Shown piece after piece: positions 8,240 through 17,196 of a stretch of 64,000 bases of DNA (its first letter is position 1; the number at the start of each line of letters is the position of its first letter). The stretch is from Gemmatimonadota bacterium (GTDB taxonomy: Bacteria > Gemmatimonadota > Gemmatimonadetes > Gemmatimonadales > GWC2-71-9). Location of the stretch: assembly GCA_003222135.1 (NCBI GenBank), contig QHUM01000039.1, positions 62,001-126,000 on the forward strand, in the 5' to 3' direction. The translations under genes were made by a program, and so were the position numbers. The notes under the pieces were generated by a model. That model was not told where the DNA came from. It made no database searches and saw nothing but the letters and a program-made list of their open reading frames with translations.

Positions 8240-9820
8240 CTAACCGCGCCGCGCGCATCGGAACCCGGTCTTCCACACCGTGCGGCGCTCTTCCGGAAAC
8301 CAGCCCCGGTAGGAGATCGCCGCGTTCCTGGGCGGGGTGTCGAACGCACCGCCCTTGATCGCATGCATGAGTTGGCCGTTCGGTCCGACGGTCTCGGCCG
8401 CCACCCACTCCCAGGCGTTGCCGATCAGGTCCACCGCACCGTTGCCTGAGCGCCCGAGCGGGAAGGATCCGACCGGCTTGAGGCTGTCGGTGGCCCCGGC
8501 CGCGTTGGCGCGCCCCGGCTCCCAGCCGTTCCCCCACGGGTAGGCGGTGCCGCTCGAGCCCCCGGCCGCCGCCTCCCACTCCGCTTCCGTCGGGAGGTGA
8601 GCCGCGGGATCACGCCACCGACAGAACGCTTGCGCCTCCGCCCAAAGCACTCCGGTCACGGGCCACGTCGGCGGGGGCGGTTGCGTCCACGGTGCCGGCG
8701 CGTGTGTGGCATGGAGAAACGGGGCGTACGCGCCGACCGTCACCTCCGTCGAGTCGATATAGAAAGAGTCGAGTTCCACGGCCGTCGCGCCGGGTCTGGT
8801 GCCGCTCACCCGATAGGCGCCACCCGGCACCAGGACCATGCCGGCCAGCGACCGCGCCGCCGGTGGATGGCGGCGGGCGACGCCGAGCGCGATGGCGGCG
8901 CCACCCAACAACACTGCCGCCAGCGCGGCGATCTGCCATCGCTGCTGCACCGTCCACCGCCGCTCCGCCGCGGGATGGGTCAACATGTCCACGAAGCGGC
9001 GAGCGGTCGGCGGCCGGTCGGCCGCGAGCTTGGCGAGCCCCGCCGTGAGCGTCCGTTCGATGTGGAGGGGCAGGTTGGGCCGGATCGTGTGGATCGGACG
9101 CGGGGGATCGGTCAGCACCCGGGCGACGATGGCCTGCGCGCTGGGGCCCGTGAACGGCGGCTCACCTGCCAGCATCTCGTACAGCACCGCCGCGAGCCCG
9201 TAGACGTCCGAGCGCGCGTCGATTCGCTTTTCCCCGCTCGCTTGTTCCGGGCTCATGTACTCGGCGGTGCCCACTGTGATCCCCGTACCAGTCATCGTAG
9301 CCCCGTCCGCGGTGGTCCCGCCCTCGGCGAGGACCTTGGCGATGCCGAAGTCGCTGACCATCGCGTGGCCGCGGGAGAGCAGGATGTTGCCGGGCTTGAT
9401 GTCGCGGTGAATCACCCCGGTCTCGTGTGCGTATTCCAGGGCGTCGCCCACTTCGGCGGCGATGCGGATTGCCTCCTCCACGGCGAGTGGTCCATCGCGT
9501 GCGAGCCGATCGTGCAGCGATTCGCCCTCCACGTATTCCATCACGTAGAAGAGCAGCCCGTCGGCTTCGTCGGCTTCGAACAGAGGCACGATGTGGGGGT
9601 GGGACAGCTGCGCGGCGAACAACACCTCTCGCTGGAACCGGCCGCTGCCGAGATAGGCGCGTGTCGTGGGCGGCAGCACCTTGATGGCCACCCGCCGGCC
9701 GAGCTTCACGTCGGTGGCGAGGTACACGGTGGCCATGCCGCCGCGGCCCAGCTCGCGCACGACGGTGTAGCGGCCCGCGAGGGCGTGGGCCAGCCGGTCG
9801 AACAGCGGATCTGGGGGCAT
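8240..9820 (-). CDS. Ser/Thr kinase fused to an extracytoplasmic SUMF1/FGE-like domain
   Basis: This 526-aa protein has two parts. Residues 1 to about 275 are a complete Hanks kinase (LGRGGMATVYLA, AIKVL, HRDIKPGN, DFGIAKV, GTAEYMSPEQA). A membrane helix at about 297-318 (IAALAAVLLGGAAIALGV) follows. Residues 330-526 form a formylglycine-generating-enzyme-type domain (MVLVPGGAYRVSG, LPTEAEWEAAAGG, AYPWGNGW, LIGNAWEWV, KGGAFDTPP). The paired catalytic cysteines of true FGE are absent near the C-terminal GGAF block, so it is probably a binding module and not an oxidase. Such fusions are known as Pkn1-like. A 15-bp hairpin ends directly at its start codon. Confidence 0.93.
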   Translation of the reverse strand: MPPDPLFDRLAHALAGRYTVVRELGRGGMATVYLATDVKLGRRVAIKVLPPTTRAYLGSGRFQREVLFAAQLSHPHIVPLFEADEADGLLFYVMEYVEGESLHDRLARDGPLAVEEAIRIAAEVGDALEYAHETGVIHRDIKPGNILLSRGHAMVSDFGIAKVLAEGGTTADGATMTGTGITVGTAEYMSPEQASGEKRIDARSDVYGLAAVLYEMLAGEPPFTGPSAQAIVARVLTDPPRPIHTIRPNLPLHIERTLTAGLAKLAADRPPTARRFVDMLTHPAAERRWTVQQRWQIAALAAVLLGGAAIALGVARRHPPAARSLAGMVLVPGGAYRVSGTRPGATAVELDSFYIDSTEVTVGAYAPFLHATHAPAPWTQPPPPTWPVTGVLWAEAQAFCRWRDPAAHLPTEAEWEAAAGGSSGTAYPWGNGWEPGRANAAGATDSLKPVGSFPLGRSGNGAVDLIGNAWEWVAAETVGPNGQLMHAIKGGAFDTPPRNAAISYRGWFPEERRTVWKTGFRCARRG

Positions 9821-9862
9821 GGGTGACTCTAAGTGGCTAGCACAATGCCACTTGAGTCACCC
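9821..9862 (-). promoter_or_regulatory. Inverted repeat / hairpin abutting the kinase-SUMF1 start codon
   Basis: GGGTGACTCTAAGTGG (9821-9836) and CCACTTGAGTCACCC (9848-9862) pair over 15 bp with one bulged base and an 11-base loop. On the minus strand the last base of the stem is immediately followed by the ATG at 9820. It leaves no Shine-Dalgarno sequence, so it could control translation or be an operator. There is no T-run, so it is a poor intrinsic terminator for the upstream gene. Confidence 0.6.
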
Positions 9863-9889
9863 GGGGGCAAGCCGGGCGCTACACTGACG

Positions 9890-10471
9890 CTACGGGCCGG
9901 AGCAGCAACTCCTGTTATCGCACGTGCCCCACTTGCTCCCCTTCCAGCGAGCGATCGACTGCTTCCACTCGTCGAGTCGGTGGAATTCGCGGGACACGGG
10001 TTCGGTGTCACGCGTTTGCATACTGTCGGAGAGGAGCACCCCGTGCCATGCCTTGCGTGCGGTGTCCTGGTAGACCCACCACCACGTCCACCAGTTCGGT
10101 CCATAGCCTTGCGGTTTGTGGACGGTTTTTGTTCGAATGCGCGCGATGATCCGGCCTTCCGCGAGCTCGTTGGAATCCACGGCCCAAGCTCCCTTCTCCG
10201 GCTCGATCCACGCCGAATCACCGCCGGGGCCGATCACGCCCGTTGTGAAATTCACGAGCCTTACGTCGGCTGCCCCGAACACCGAGTCGAAATGCAACCT
10301 CGCGGCGTAGGCTCGGATGCTGTCGAAAGAGACGGTGCCCACCTGATCCCTCGTGAACGCCGTCGGCCGTGGTGTTTCGTATGGACACTCAGCCGCGGTT
10401 AGAGCGAAGGCGGCTAGGGGTCCGAGGGGAATGAGGCGGGCTACCCAGGACCGCGTCGTGTCGTTGCACAT
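9890..10471 (-). CDS. Secreted protein of unknown function
   Basis: The 193-aa product begins with a positively charged N terminus and a hydrophobic stretch (LIPLGPLAAFALTAAEC), indicating export. The Cys lacks a normal lipobox. The mature part contains a striking Trp-rich segment, GYGPNWWTWWWVYQD, and several Cys near the C terminus (GTCDNRSCCSGP). I recognise no family. It is followed by the hairpin region and the kinase-SUMF1 gene on the same strand, and preceded at 27 bases by the TPR protein gene, so it may belong to the same transcription unit. Confidence 0.6.
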   Translation of the reverse strand: MCNDTTRSWVARLIPLGPLAAFALTAAECPYETPRPTAFTRDQVGTVSFDSIRAYAARLHFDSVFGAADVRLVNFTTGVIGPGGDSAWIEPEKGAWAVDSNELAEGRIIARIRTKTVHKPQGYGPNWWTWWWVYQDTARKAWHGVLLSDSMQTRDTEPVSREFHRLDEWKQSIARWKGSKWGTCDNRSCCSGP

Positions 10472-10498
10472 ACGCCCTCCTCGTAAGGGGGACAGCCG

Positions 10499-12823
10499 TC
10501 ATCTAGTCGCGCGTGCTATCTCTCGCATTCTGCTCACCACCGGCTGCAGTCCAGGCTCCGCTCCCGACCAGACCGCGACCACCGCCGTCGACCAGCGCCG
10601 GGCGACCTCTCGCTCGCCCCGGGCGGCGGCGAGGTCGGCCCGAACCGCCATCATGTGCACGAAAGCCCCGACGAGGGGCAGATAGTCGAACAGCGCACTG
10701 TGCATTCCCAGCAGATTGTTGAGCGGGATGTCGAGCGTCTGCGCAGCCGTGGCCGTGTCGCCGATGGCGAGGTAGAGTAGTGCATCCGTGTACACGCCGT
10801 CGGGCGGTGAGTCCTCGCTGGCGGGCAGGCCAGCGTGCGCTTCCCGCGTTTCCCGCAGCATAGTGCGGACGAATCCGGTATCGTGATGCGCCAAGGCCCA
10901 CTGCATCGCCATCGTCCCGTCGGGTCCGGGAGGCGTCGTGCGGTGCGCCGGCCGCAGCCCCATCTCGTCGAAGACGAGCTCGGCCGGGGCGTCGAGCAGG
11001 GCGCTGCGCGCGCGAGGCCTGCTGGTCGCCGGTAGCCTCGCCACGAGCTCCTCGACTGTGCGCTCGGAGGCCGCGATGCTGTCTTGGGGTGCGCCCGCGG
11101 CAGCGTAGGCCAGCAAGGCGAGTCCGGCGCTCGTCGCCGACACAGGGATGGAAACGGGCTGATTGTCCACACTGCCATGGACGATCGTCTCGGGGTCCTC
11201 CGGCGCCACGAGTTGTGCTGCGAGGTGCGGCCGGCCCACCAACACGGCGACCCCCGCCATCCCGGCGACGCGCTGCGGCGCGACTCGTAACAGAGAGTCC
11301 GCCAGTCGACGCGCTGCGGCGAAGTCCCCGACCTTGACGAGCAGCCGGACGGCGGTTACGGCATCGCGCACGCGCTCGTTCACGGCGCGGTCGGCGCGCT
11401 GCGCCGTGCGCACCTCGCTCAGAGCGGAGCGAAGACCGGATCCCGTCGGCAGAATGTCGCCGGAAGCTTCGAGGGCGCTTCCGAGCGCCCGGTGCGCGCG
11501 CGGTTCGCGGGGGAACGCATCGACCCAGGCGCTGGTGACTTCGTTGAGGATGCGGCGGTTTCGCGCCAGGGCCGCCTCCTGCGTCGCTGGCCGGCGCTGC
11601 GGCGGGGCGGAACCCGGGAAAGCATGGAACGCCAGGGTCTCCGCCTCGACCTCCGGGAAGCCGTAGTAGGCGACGTGGTCCAGGTCGCCGCCGCGCCACC
11701 AGAAGCGATGTACTAGGAGAATCGACGTTAGTCGCTCCGGCGCCCGACTTCCGAACGTGAAATTGAACGAAGGCGCGAGCAACAGAGCTTTCCGGTACGC
11801 CGCGGTCGCCGTGTGCCAGCTCCCGCGAAACACGAAGCGCGTGCTGTCCCTGGGGTCTCGAATCACGACCGGATCGTCGGCGTTGCACTGCGCGAGCCCA
11901 TACCACGCGTCGAAATTCAGCGAATCCCGCGCCAGCGCTTCCTGGTAGCGCGCGCACGCCTCGGGCCAACGCCGCTCGAACATCGCCTGCTGCGCGAGCA
12001 GCAATGACCGGTCGGTCGCCCCGAGTCGCTCGAGCAGGTCGCCGGCGCGCCGGGCGATGGCGGCGCGGTCACGCATCGCCTCCGCGCTCGAGTCGGCGGC
12101 CCAGAGGAGTGCCTGCCCGAGCGACACGTACGCGTGCGCGAAGGTCGAGTCGGCCGCGACGGCCGCCCGCAACTGGCGCGCCGCACCGCCGAGATCCCAG
12201 ATCCACAACGCGCGCTGGCCCAGGATGTAAGCGTGCAGCGCGCGGGTGGAGCGCGTCTGGTCGGCCCCCATGCCGGCGGCGGCGCCCAAGTCCGCGGCGA
12301 CGAGCGAGTCGGCGAGCGCGTTGAACGCCGCGCTGGCCCGCTCGCTGCCCGCCGGCACCCGCTGCTTCGCTTCTTTGAGGGGCGGACCGCCGCGCGCCGC
12401 GTCGTACACGCCCACCGTGAGGTGCAGCGTGTCGGCGAAGCTCCACAGCTGTCCCATCACCAGCCGCCCGGCGCCCAGCTCGCGCGCGATCGCGAGGCCG
12501 GTGCCGAACCCGATGCGGAACGGTGCTCGCGCGCCCCAGCGCGCGAGTGCATCGTGCACCCGCGTCCGGTCGGCGAGCCGAACATCCAGCCAGCGATCGA
12601 ACGCCTCGCTCATGAGCTCGGCGCAATCGGCGCCGTCCAACACGGTCGCCTGGCTCCCCTCGCGATGCGCGAACGGCAGGATCACGTACCGGGCGCTGTC
12701 GAGCGCACGACGTGGGACGTGGCAGGGCGGCGGGGAGCCATCGGCACATTGCGCCGCCCCGCTCGCCGGCGAGCCCCCGGCCAGCACCACGCCGAGTAGG
12801 AGCGCCCGCCCGCCGTGTCTCAT
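10499..12823 (-). CDS. Secreted TPR-repeat protein partnered with a kinase
   Basis: The 774-aa product starts at ATG 12823, overlapping the kinase stop as ATGA. It has a signal peptide (ALLLGVVLAGGSPASGAAQ) and then a domain of about 200 residues with alternating strands (ARYVILPFAHREG, AGRLVMGQLWSF), similar to adenylate-cyclase-linked TolB-like regions. Long helical TPR-like repeats follow (for example AHAYVSLGQALLWAADSS and FDAWYGLAQCNAD). It is probably a periplasmic scaffold or sensor working with the kinase. The frame stays open upstream across the kinase gene, but that part has no coding character. Confidence 0.75.
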   Translation of the reverse strand: MRHGGRALLLGVVLAGGSPASGAAQCADGSPPPCHVPRRALDSARYVILPFAHREGSQATVLDGADCAELMSEAFDRWLDVRLADRTRVHDALARWGARAPFRIGFGTGLAIARELGAGRLVMGQLWSFADTLHLTVGVYDAARGGPPLKEAKQRVPAGSERASAAFNALADSLVAADLGAAAGMGADQTRSTRALHAYILGQRALWIWDLGGAARQLRAAVAADSTFAHAYVSLGQALLWAADSSAEAMRDRAAIARRAGDLLERLGATDRSLLLAQQAMFERRWPEACARYQEALARDSLNFDAWYGLAQCNADDPVVIRDPRDSTRFVFRGSWHTATAAYRKALLLAPSFNFTFGSRAPERLTSILLVHRFWWRGGDLDHVAYYGFPEVEAETLAFHAFPGSAPPQRRPATQEAALARNRRILNEVTSAWVDAFPREPRAHRALGSALEASGDILPTGSGLRSALSEVRTAQRADRAVNERVRDAVTAVRLLVKVGDFAAARRLADSLLRVAPQRVAGMAGVAVLVGRPHLAAQLVAPEDPETIVHGSVDNQPVSIPVSATSAGLALLAYAAAGAPQDSIAASERTVEELVARLPATSRPRARSALLDAPAELVFDEMGLRPAHRTTPPGPDGTMAMQWALAHHDTGFVRTMLRETREAHAGLPASEDSPPDGVYTDALLYLAIGDTATAAQTLDIPLNNLLGMHSALFDYLPLVGAFVHMMAVRADLAAARGEREVARRWSTAVVAVWSGAEPGLQPVVSRMREIARATR

Positions 12824-13671
12824 CCCACTCCCTGCGTGAACGGCAGCAGCGCCTCGCGCATTGCCGCGGCGGTCTGCCACCGCTCGTCGCGCGACTTGGC
12901 GAGCGCGCGCGCGAGCACGAGCGACAGCGGCTTGGGGATGTCGCGCCGCAGGCTCCGGATATCCGGGGCCTTCTCGTGCTGGTGCATGTCGAGGACCGCG
13001 GCGGCACTGACCGACGAGAACGGCGGGCGCCCCGCCAGCGATTCGAACAGCACGATGCCGAGCGAATAGAGATCCGTCCGACCGTCGACGTCCGGGCTCC
13101 CCGCCGCCTGCTCCGGGCTCATGTACTCTTCGGTCCCCACCACGAATCCGCTGCGCGTCACGCGGTCGTCCCCCGAGGTCGCGATGGCGCGGGCGATGCC
13201 CAAGTCGACGAGCACCGCGCCGGCGGGCGACAACACGATGTTGTCGGGCTTGATGTCGCGGTGCGCGATGCCGTGCTGGTGCGCGTGGTCCAGGGCGTCG
13301 AGGGTCTCGCACGCGGCGCGCGTGGCCCGGTCCTCCGCGAGCCGTCCTTCGCGCCGCAACACCTGTCGCAGGGTCTCGCCCGGCAGGTACGGCATGGCGA
13401 ACCAGAGCAGGTAGTCGCTCTCGCCCGAGTCGAGCAGCCGCGCGATGTGCGGATGATTGAGCTGGGAGGCGTAGCGGATTTCGCGCAGGAAGCGGTCGGC
13501 GGCGACCGATACCGCGAGCTCCGGGTGGAGCACCTTGATGGCGACCTTCTGGCCGGCCTGGTCGTAGGCGCCGAAGATGCACGCGTTGCCACCCCGGCCG
13601 ACCGCCGTGATCACGTTGTAGCGGTCGCCCAGCGCCTTGCGGACCCGTTCGATCAGGTCGCGGCTCGGCAT
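12820..13671 (-). CDS. Soluble Ser/Thr protein kinase with a DLG motif
   Basis: This 283-aa kinase starts at MPSRDLIERVRK, after a purine-rich GGGAGCGGGAGAG ribosome-binding region. It has the loop VGRGGNACIFGA, AIKVL, AHRDIKPDN, GTEEYMSPEQA and a full C-lobe. The usual DFG is DLG (VDLGIARA), a tolerated but uncommon change. No membrane segment and no extra domain follow. The protein ends with the kinase fold and is translationally coupled to the exported TPR protein, which may supply the sensing part in trans. Confidence 0.9.
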   Translation of the reverse strand: MPSRDLIERVRKALGDRYNVITAVGRGGNACIFGAYDQAGQKVAIKVLHPELAVSVAADRFLREIRYASQLNHPHIARLLDSGESDYLLWFAMPYLPGETLRQVLRREGRLAEDRATRAACETLDALDHAHQHGIAHRDIKPDNIVLSPAGAVLVDLGIARAIATSGDDRVTRSGFVVGTEEYMSPEQAAGSPDVDGRTDLYSLGIVLFESLAGRPPFSSVSAAAVLDMHQHEKAPDIRSLRRDIPKPLSLVLARALAKSRDERWQTAAAMREALLPFTQGVG

Positions 13672-13934
13672 CGCTCGCTCTCCCGCTCCCCATCCACCAG
13701 CGGGCCGCGAGCAGCCCCGCACGCGGCGCCCGTTGGTTTCGCCTTAAGAATAGGGTTCCTTGGGGAGGGGTGCTAGGAGGCCGGGAGGCCAGGCAGATGC
13801 AGGTGAAACGAGGCTGAGGGTACTCGTGCCGAAGATCGACGCCGTGCAAGGCGACTGTCGGTCGAGCTGATACGGTTGGTGTGCTTCAGTGCGAGCGACC
13901 TGGAGGTGTATCGAAGGCTACTGCGCTAGAATTG

Positions 13935-14276
13935 CTACGGCCGCTCCCCCAGCCGCGCCAGACCCGCCCGCGCCGCCGCGACGAACCGAGCGAGGGTCGA
14001 ATCCCCGCCGGCGCCGACCGCTACCACGAATCGATAGGTCGTGATCGCCGTCCCCCGATCGCCCGCTGCCTCGGCGTCGTGTCCGCGTTTGAGCAGCCTG
14101 TCCAACGTCCCGGGGTCGCGGTAGACGAGCCCAGGGTCCCGACGCACCTCGGATGCGAATCGCGTGATCCAGAGCGCGCCGGCGACGGTGAGGATCAGAA
14201 CGATCGCCGCGAGCGGCAGTGCCACGCGTCGCCTCCGTCGGGATACACCGGTGTCGGGAGTCTCAGGCAGGGTCAA
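13935..14276 (-). CDS. Small single-pass membrane protein of unknown function
   Basis: The 113-aa product has a basic N terminus (SRRRRRVALP) and one membrane helix at about residues 18-37 (ALPLAAIVLILTVAGALWI). A soluble helical domain of about 70 residues (RLLKRGHDAEAAGDRGTAITTYRF) resembles a single TPR unit. The remaining 210 bases between its stop and the kinase promoter side show no gene or convincing structure. It is divergent from the AraC-type regulator. Confidence 0.6.
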   Translation of the reverse strand: MTLPETPDTGVSRRRRRVALPLAAIVLILTVAGALWITRFASEVRRDPGLVYRDPGTLDRLLKRGHDAEAAGDRGTAITTYRFVVAVGAGGDSTLARFVAAARAGLARLGERP

Positions 14277-14398
14277 GAACCGCTCCTCCGATCGTTGACG
14301 CGACGTTGAGGCCCGTCCATTCGCCTCGGCCGCCGCCGGCCGCGGCCGCGACGCACCTTGACCAAGCGTTGATGGCGCAAGGCTATCATCTCCGCTGT

Positions 14399-15262
14399 AT
14401 GGTGACCGTGTGCACCGTCCTGCCCCCGACCGAGCGCCCGCGATTGGACGCCGCGGGCGACGGCTGCTTCACGACGCTGCACGCCAACTCGCTGCGGGAC
14501 GCGTTGCATGCGGCCCGTCGCAAGCGGGTGGACGCCCTCGTCCTCTCGGTGCACCGCTGCCGTGGCGATGAGCTGCCTGGCGTGGCCCGCTTCGTGCGCG
14601 AGTTTCCCGCGATCCCCGCCGTCGCGCTCGTGTCGCGTCACGACCGCGAGGTCACGGAGACGCTGTTGCGGCTCGGCGCGACGGGGGTCCGGACGGCCGT
14701 CGACTGCACCGAGGCCGCCGGCTGGCGCCGGTTGCGCGACCTGCTCGCCCACCCCGCGTCGCCCGTAGCAGCCCGCATCCTGGCGCGCGTTGTGCCCGCG
14801 CTCGACGAGGCGCCTGAAGACGTGCGCGTGTTCTTCGAGGCGCTGGCACGCCTCGCCCCGGTCCTCACCACCGTGCGCGGCCTCGCCCGTCACCTGCGCA
14901 TCTGCCCCAGCACGCTGATGTCGCGCTTCTACCGGATCGGTCTGCCGTCGCCCAAGACATACCTCGCCGGCATGCGCCTGCTGCACGCCGCCTATCTCTT
15001 CCTCAACCCCGGTCTGTCCGTCTCCGACGTGGCCTACCGGCTCGACTACTCGTCGCCGCAGAGCTTCGGCCGGCACTTGAAGGCGATGCTCGGCGTGACC
15101 GCTGGCGAGTTCCGCCGTCGCTTTCCGTTCGACGTTTCGCTCGAGCGGTACGTCGATCTGCTCGTCACCCCGTACCGGGATACCCTGCGCGCGTTTCAAC
15201 CCCTTAACGCGGGGATGTGGGACCAAGGACCCGACGCGGCTCGCGTGTCCCGGGCGGGGTGA
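14399..15262 (+). CDS. AraC-family transcriptional regulator with a receiver-like N-terminal domain
   Basis: The 287-aa protein ends in a double helix-turn-helix of the AraC type (VRGLARHLRICPSTLMSRFYR, then SVSDVAYRLDYSSPQSFGRHLKAMLGVTAGEFRRRF). Residues 1 to about 130 have the rhythm of a response-regulator receiver (VDALVLSVHRC, IPAVALVSRHDREVTETLLRLGATGV). No aspartate sits at the strand-3 end where phosphorylation occurs, so it is probably a pseudo-receiver. I chose ATG 14399; ATG 14372 is an alternative. The target is unknown. Its stop directly abuts that of the convergent chemoreceptor. Confidence 0.75.
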   Translation: MVTVCTVLPPTERPRLDAAGDGCFTTLHANSLRDALHAARRKRVDALVLSVHRCRGDELPGVARFVREFPAIPAVALVSRHDREVTETLLRLGATGVRTAVDCTEAAGWRRLRDLLAHPASPVAARILARVVPALDEAPEDVRVFFEALARLAPVLTTVRGLARHLRICPSTLMSRFYRIGLPSPKTYLAGMRLLHAAYLFLNPGLSVSDVAYRLDYSSPQSFGRHLKAMLGVTAGEFRRRFPFDVSLERYVDLLVTPYRDTLRAFQPLNAGMWDQGPDAARVSRAG

Positions 15263-16981
15263 TCAGTCGGCCGCGGCGCGCGTGCTCGGGGGCTCCCGCG
15301 TCGCCGGGTCCCGCCGCAGGACGGAGAAGCGGGCGATGCTTGCACGCAAGCGCTCCGCCAGTTGTGCGAGCTGCTGCGAGGTCGCAGTCAGGTCGCCCAT
15401 GGAGATGATCTGGGCCTGCGTGGCTGCCGCCGCGCCGTCGGCACTCTGCGAGGAGCCGCTCGAGATCGCGGCGACCTGTTGCAGCGATTGGGCCAGCTCG
15501 GCGAGCCGCTGCGCCTGACCGCGCGACACCTCCGCCGTGGCGTTCACGAGGTCGCCCACGAGCTCGATGCCCTGATGCAGCTCCTGCAGGGCGCCGTCGG
15601 CCTCGGCCGCGACGGCGCCGATGTCGCGCACCTTCGCTTCCCCCGACTGCATCGCCCGAGCGGCGGCGTCGATCCCGGCGCGGAGCTCGGAGACGAGCTC
15701 CGCGACCTCCCGCGCCGACTTCCCCGCCTCCCCCGCGAGCGAGCGGACTTCGTCCGCGACGACGGCGAATCCCTCCCCATGCTCCTCGGCGCGGGCGGCC
15801 TCGATCGCCGCGTTGAGGGCGAGCAGGTGCGTCTGGCGGGCGATGCGGGCGATGGTCTGCGCGAACCCGCCGATCCGCTCGGACATCCCCGACAGCCCGG
15901 CCACCGTAGACGCCGTCGCACGCACCTCGTCACCCACGGCACGGAGCGTCTGGCTCGCCCGCGCCACCCGCTCCCGCCCCCGCTGCGCCGCCGCCACGAG
16001 CCGCGCCGCGTCCACCTGCATCAACTCGGCCCGCACCCGCAGCGACTCCGCCTGGTCGGCGGCCTTGGCGCTCTCGCCCCGCGCCCCCTCCGCCAGCTCC
16101 CGCTGCTGGGCGAGGTCCCGCGCGAGCTGCTGCGCGGTGTGCGTGACCGTCTCCGACGTGGCGTGCAGCTCCTCGGCGGACGCCGCCAGCTGCTCCGCGA
16201 ACGCCGCGACCTCATCCGCCTCGCGCTGCACGGTCGAGATGGTCCCACCGATCTCACCGAGCATGCGGTTGAAGCTCTTCTCGAGGAACCCCAGCTCATC
16301 GGACTCCTCCGCCGGCGCGCGCACCGCGAGGTGCCCCTGCTCCGCTTCGCCCATCACGTCTCGCGCCTCCCGGATCCGCCGGATCAGCGTCGCCGGGATC
16401 TGCTTCAGCGCCCACGCTACCGTGATGAGTCCCACGGTCTCGAGTCCCGTCGCCGTGAGGCCACCGGCGGCACCGCCGTATAGTGCGTCGTGCAGGTAGC
16501 TCGCCCCGAGGTAGGCCAGCGCCGCCGTCAGCACGAGGAAGTTGCCGACGGTGTGGCCCTGGTCGAACGCATACGGGAGGACCGCGATCAGGAACGCCAC
16601 CGCGAAGCCGCCGTGGCCGAACCATACGACGAGCACGCCCACGAGCAGCACGTCCAACAGGGCCAGCCCGTAGATGAGCCACCAGCGGTACCAGCCGCGC
16701 TCGTTGATGATGCCGAGTAGGGCGTTGAGGACGAGTCCACCCCCGCCCACCAGCACCATCGTCCCGGGCCGCGTGCGCACGGCCCCGAATGCCCACCCGG
16801 TGATTCCGAGCGCCAGCCCGAGCCCCACGAGCCACCAGCGACGCCGCAGGCTGCGCGCGATCGTCTCGAGGTCCTTGAGCCGCTGCTCGAGCCCCGAGGC
16901 GTCGTCTTTCCAGCCGCGCATTCGGGAGGCGAGCGACCGCTGGTCGGCCGCGCCCGGCTGGACTGTCACCGCTTGCGCCAT
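15263..16981 (-). CDS. Methyl-accepting chemotaxis-like receptor with membrane-embedded N terminus
   Basis: The 572-aa product starts at ATG 16981. An N-terminal soluble part of about 60 residues precedes some six hydrophobic segments (residues about 63-200). A HAMP-like stretch ([18 protein letters not shown]) and a long coiled-coil signalling domain follow. The conserved hairpin tip reads [20 protein letters not shown] and [12 protein letters not shown], where most receptors have [18 protein letters not shown]. There is no periplasmic ligand-binding domain, so it may sense through its membrane part. No che genes are nearby. Confidence 0.88.
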   Translation of the reverse strand: MAQAVTVQPGAADQRSLASRMRGWKDDASGLEQRLKDLETIARSLRRRWWLVGLGLALGITGWAFGAVRTRPGTMVLVGGGGLVLNALLGIINERGWYRWWLIYGLALLDVLLVGVLVVWFGHGGFAVAFLIAVLPYAFDQGHTVGNFLVLTAALAYLGASYLHDALYGGAAGGLTATGLETVGLITVAWALKQIPATLIRRIREARDVMGEAEQGHLAVRAPAEESDELGFLEKSFNRMLGEIGGTISTVQREADEVAAFAEQLAASAEELHATSETVTHTAQQLARDLAQQRELAEGARGESAKAADQAESLRVRAELMQVDAARLVAAAQRGRERVARASQTLRAVGDEVRATASTVAGLSGMSERIGGFAQTIARIARQTHLLALNAAIEAARAEEHGEGFAVVADEVRSLAGEAGKSAREVAELVSELRAGIDAAARAMQSGEAKVRDIGAVAAEADGALQELHQGIELVGDLVNATAEVSRGQAQRLAELAQSLQQVAAISSGSSQSADGAAAATQAQIISMGDLTATSQQLAQLAERLRASIARFSVLRRDPATREPPSTRAAAD

Positions 16982-17196
16982 CGGATCAGCATCATACACG
17001 CCCCCGGGTCGGACACAAGTCGCAAAGCGCCAAGCTCGGCGTGGCGTGTCACATGATGCTCCAGCGTGGCTCGTTTTGAGCCACCTCACGCGCCGCCGAC
17101 ACGCGATTCCCCGAGCGCTGGCGGCGTCGTCGACGGGGCACGGGTTCTGCCTTAGGGGATGGCAACGAGCCGTCCACCCTGTTTCGGAGGAACCCC

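Noticed and set aside
10499..13849. An 1116-codon open frame covering both the TPR protein and the kinase gene on the minus strand
   Set aside because: The part over the kinase gene is an Arg/Gly/Pro-rich shadow in another frame. The kinase motifs are perfect in their own frame and an ATGA coupling fixes the TPR start at 12823.
13723..13934. Possible small genes or structure between the kinase and the 113-aa gene
   Set aside because: Only a six-codon frame and a short GGAGGCC direct repeat are seen; nothing that can be supported.
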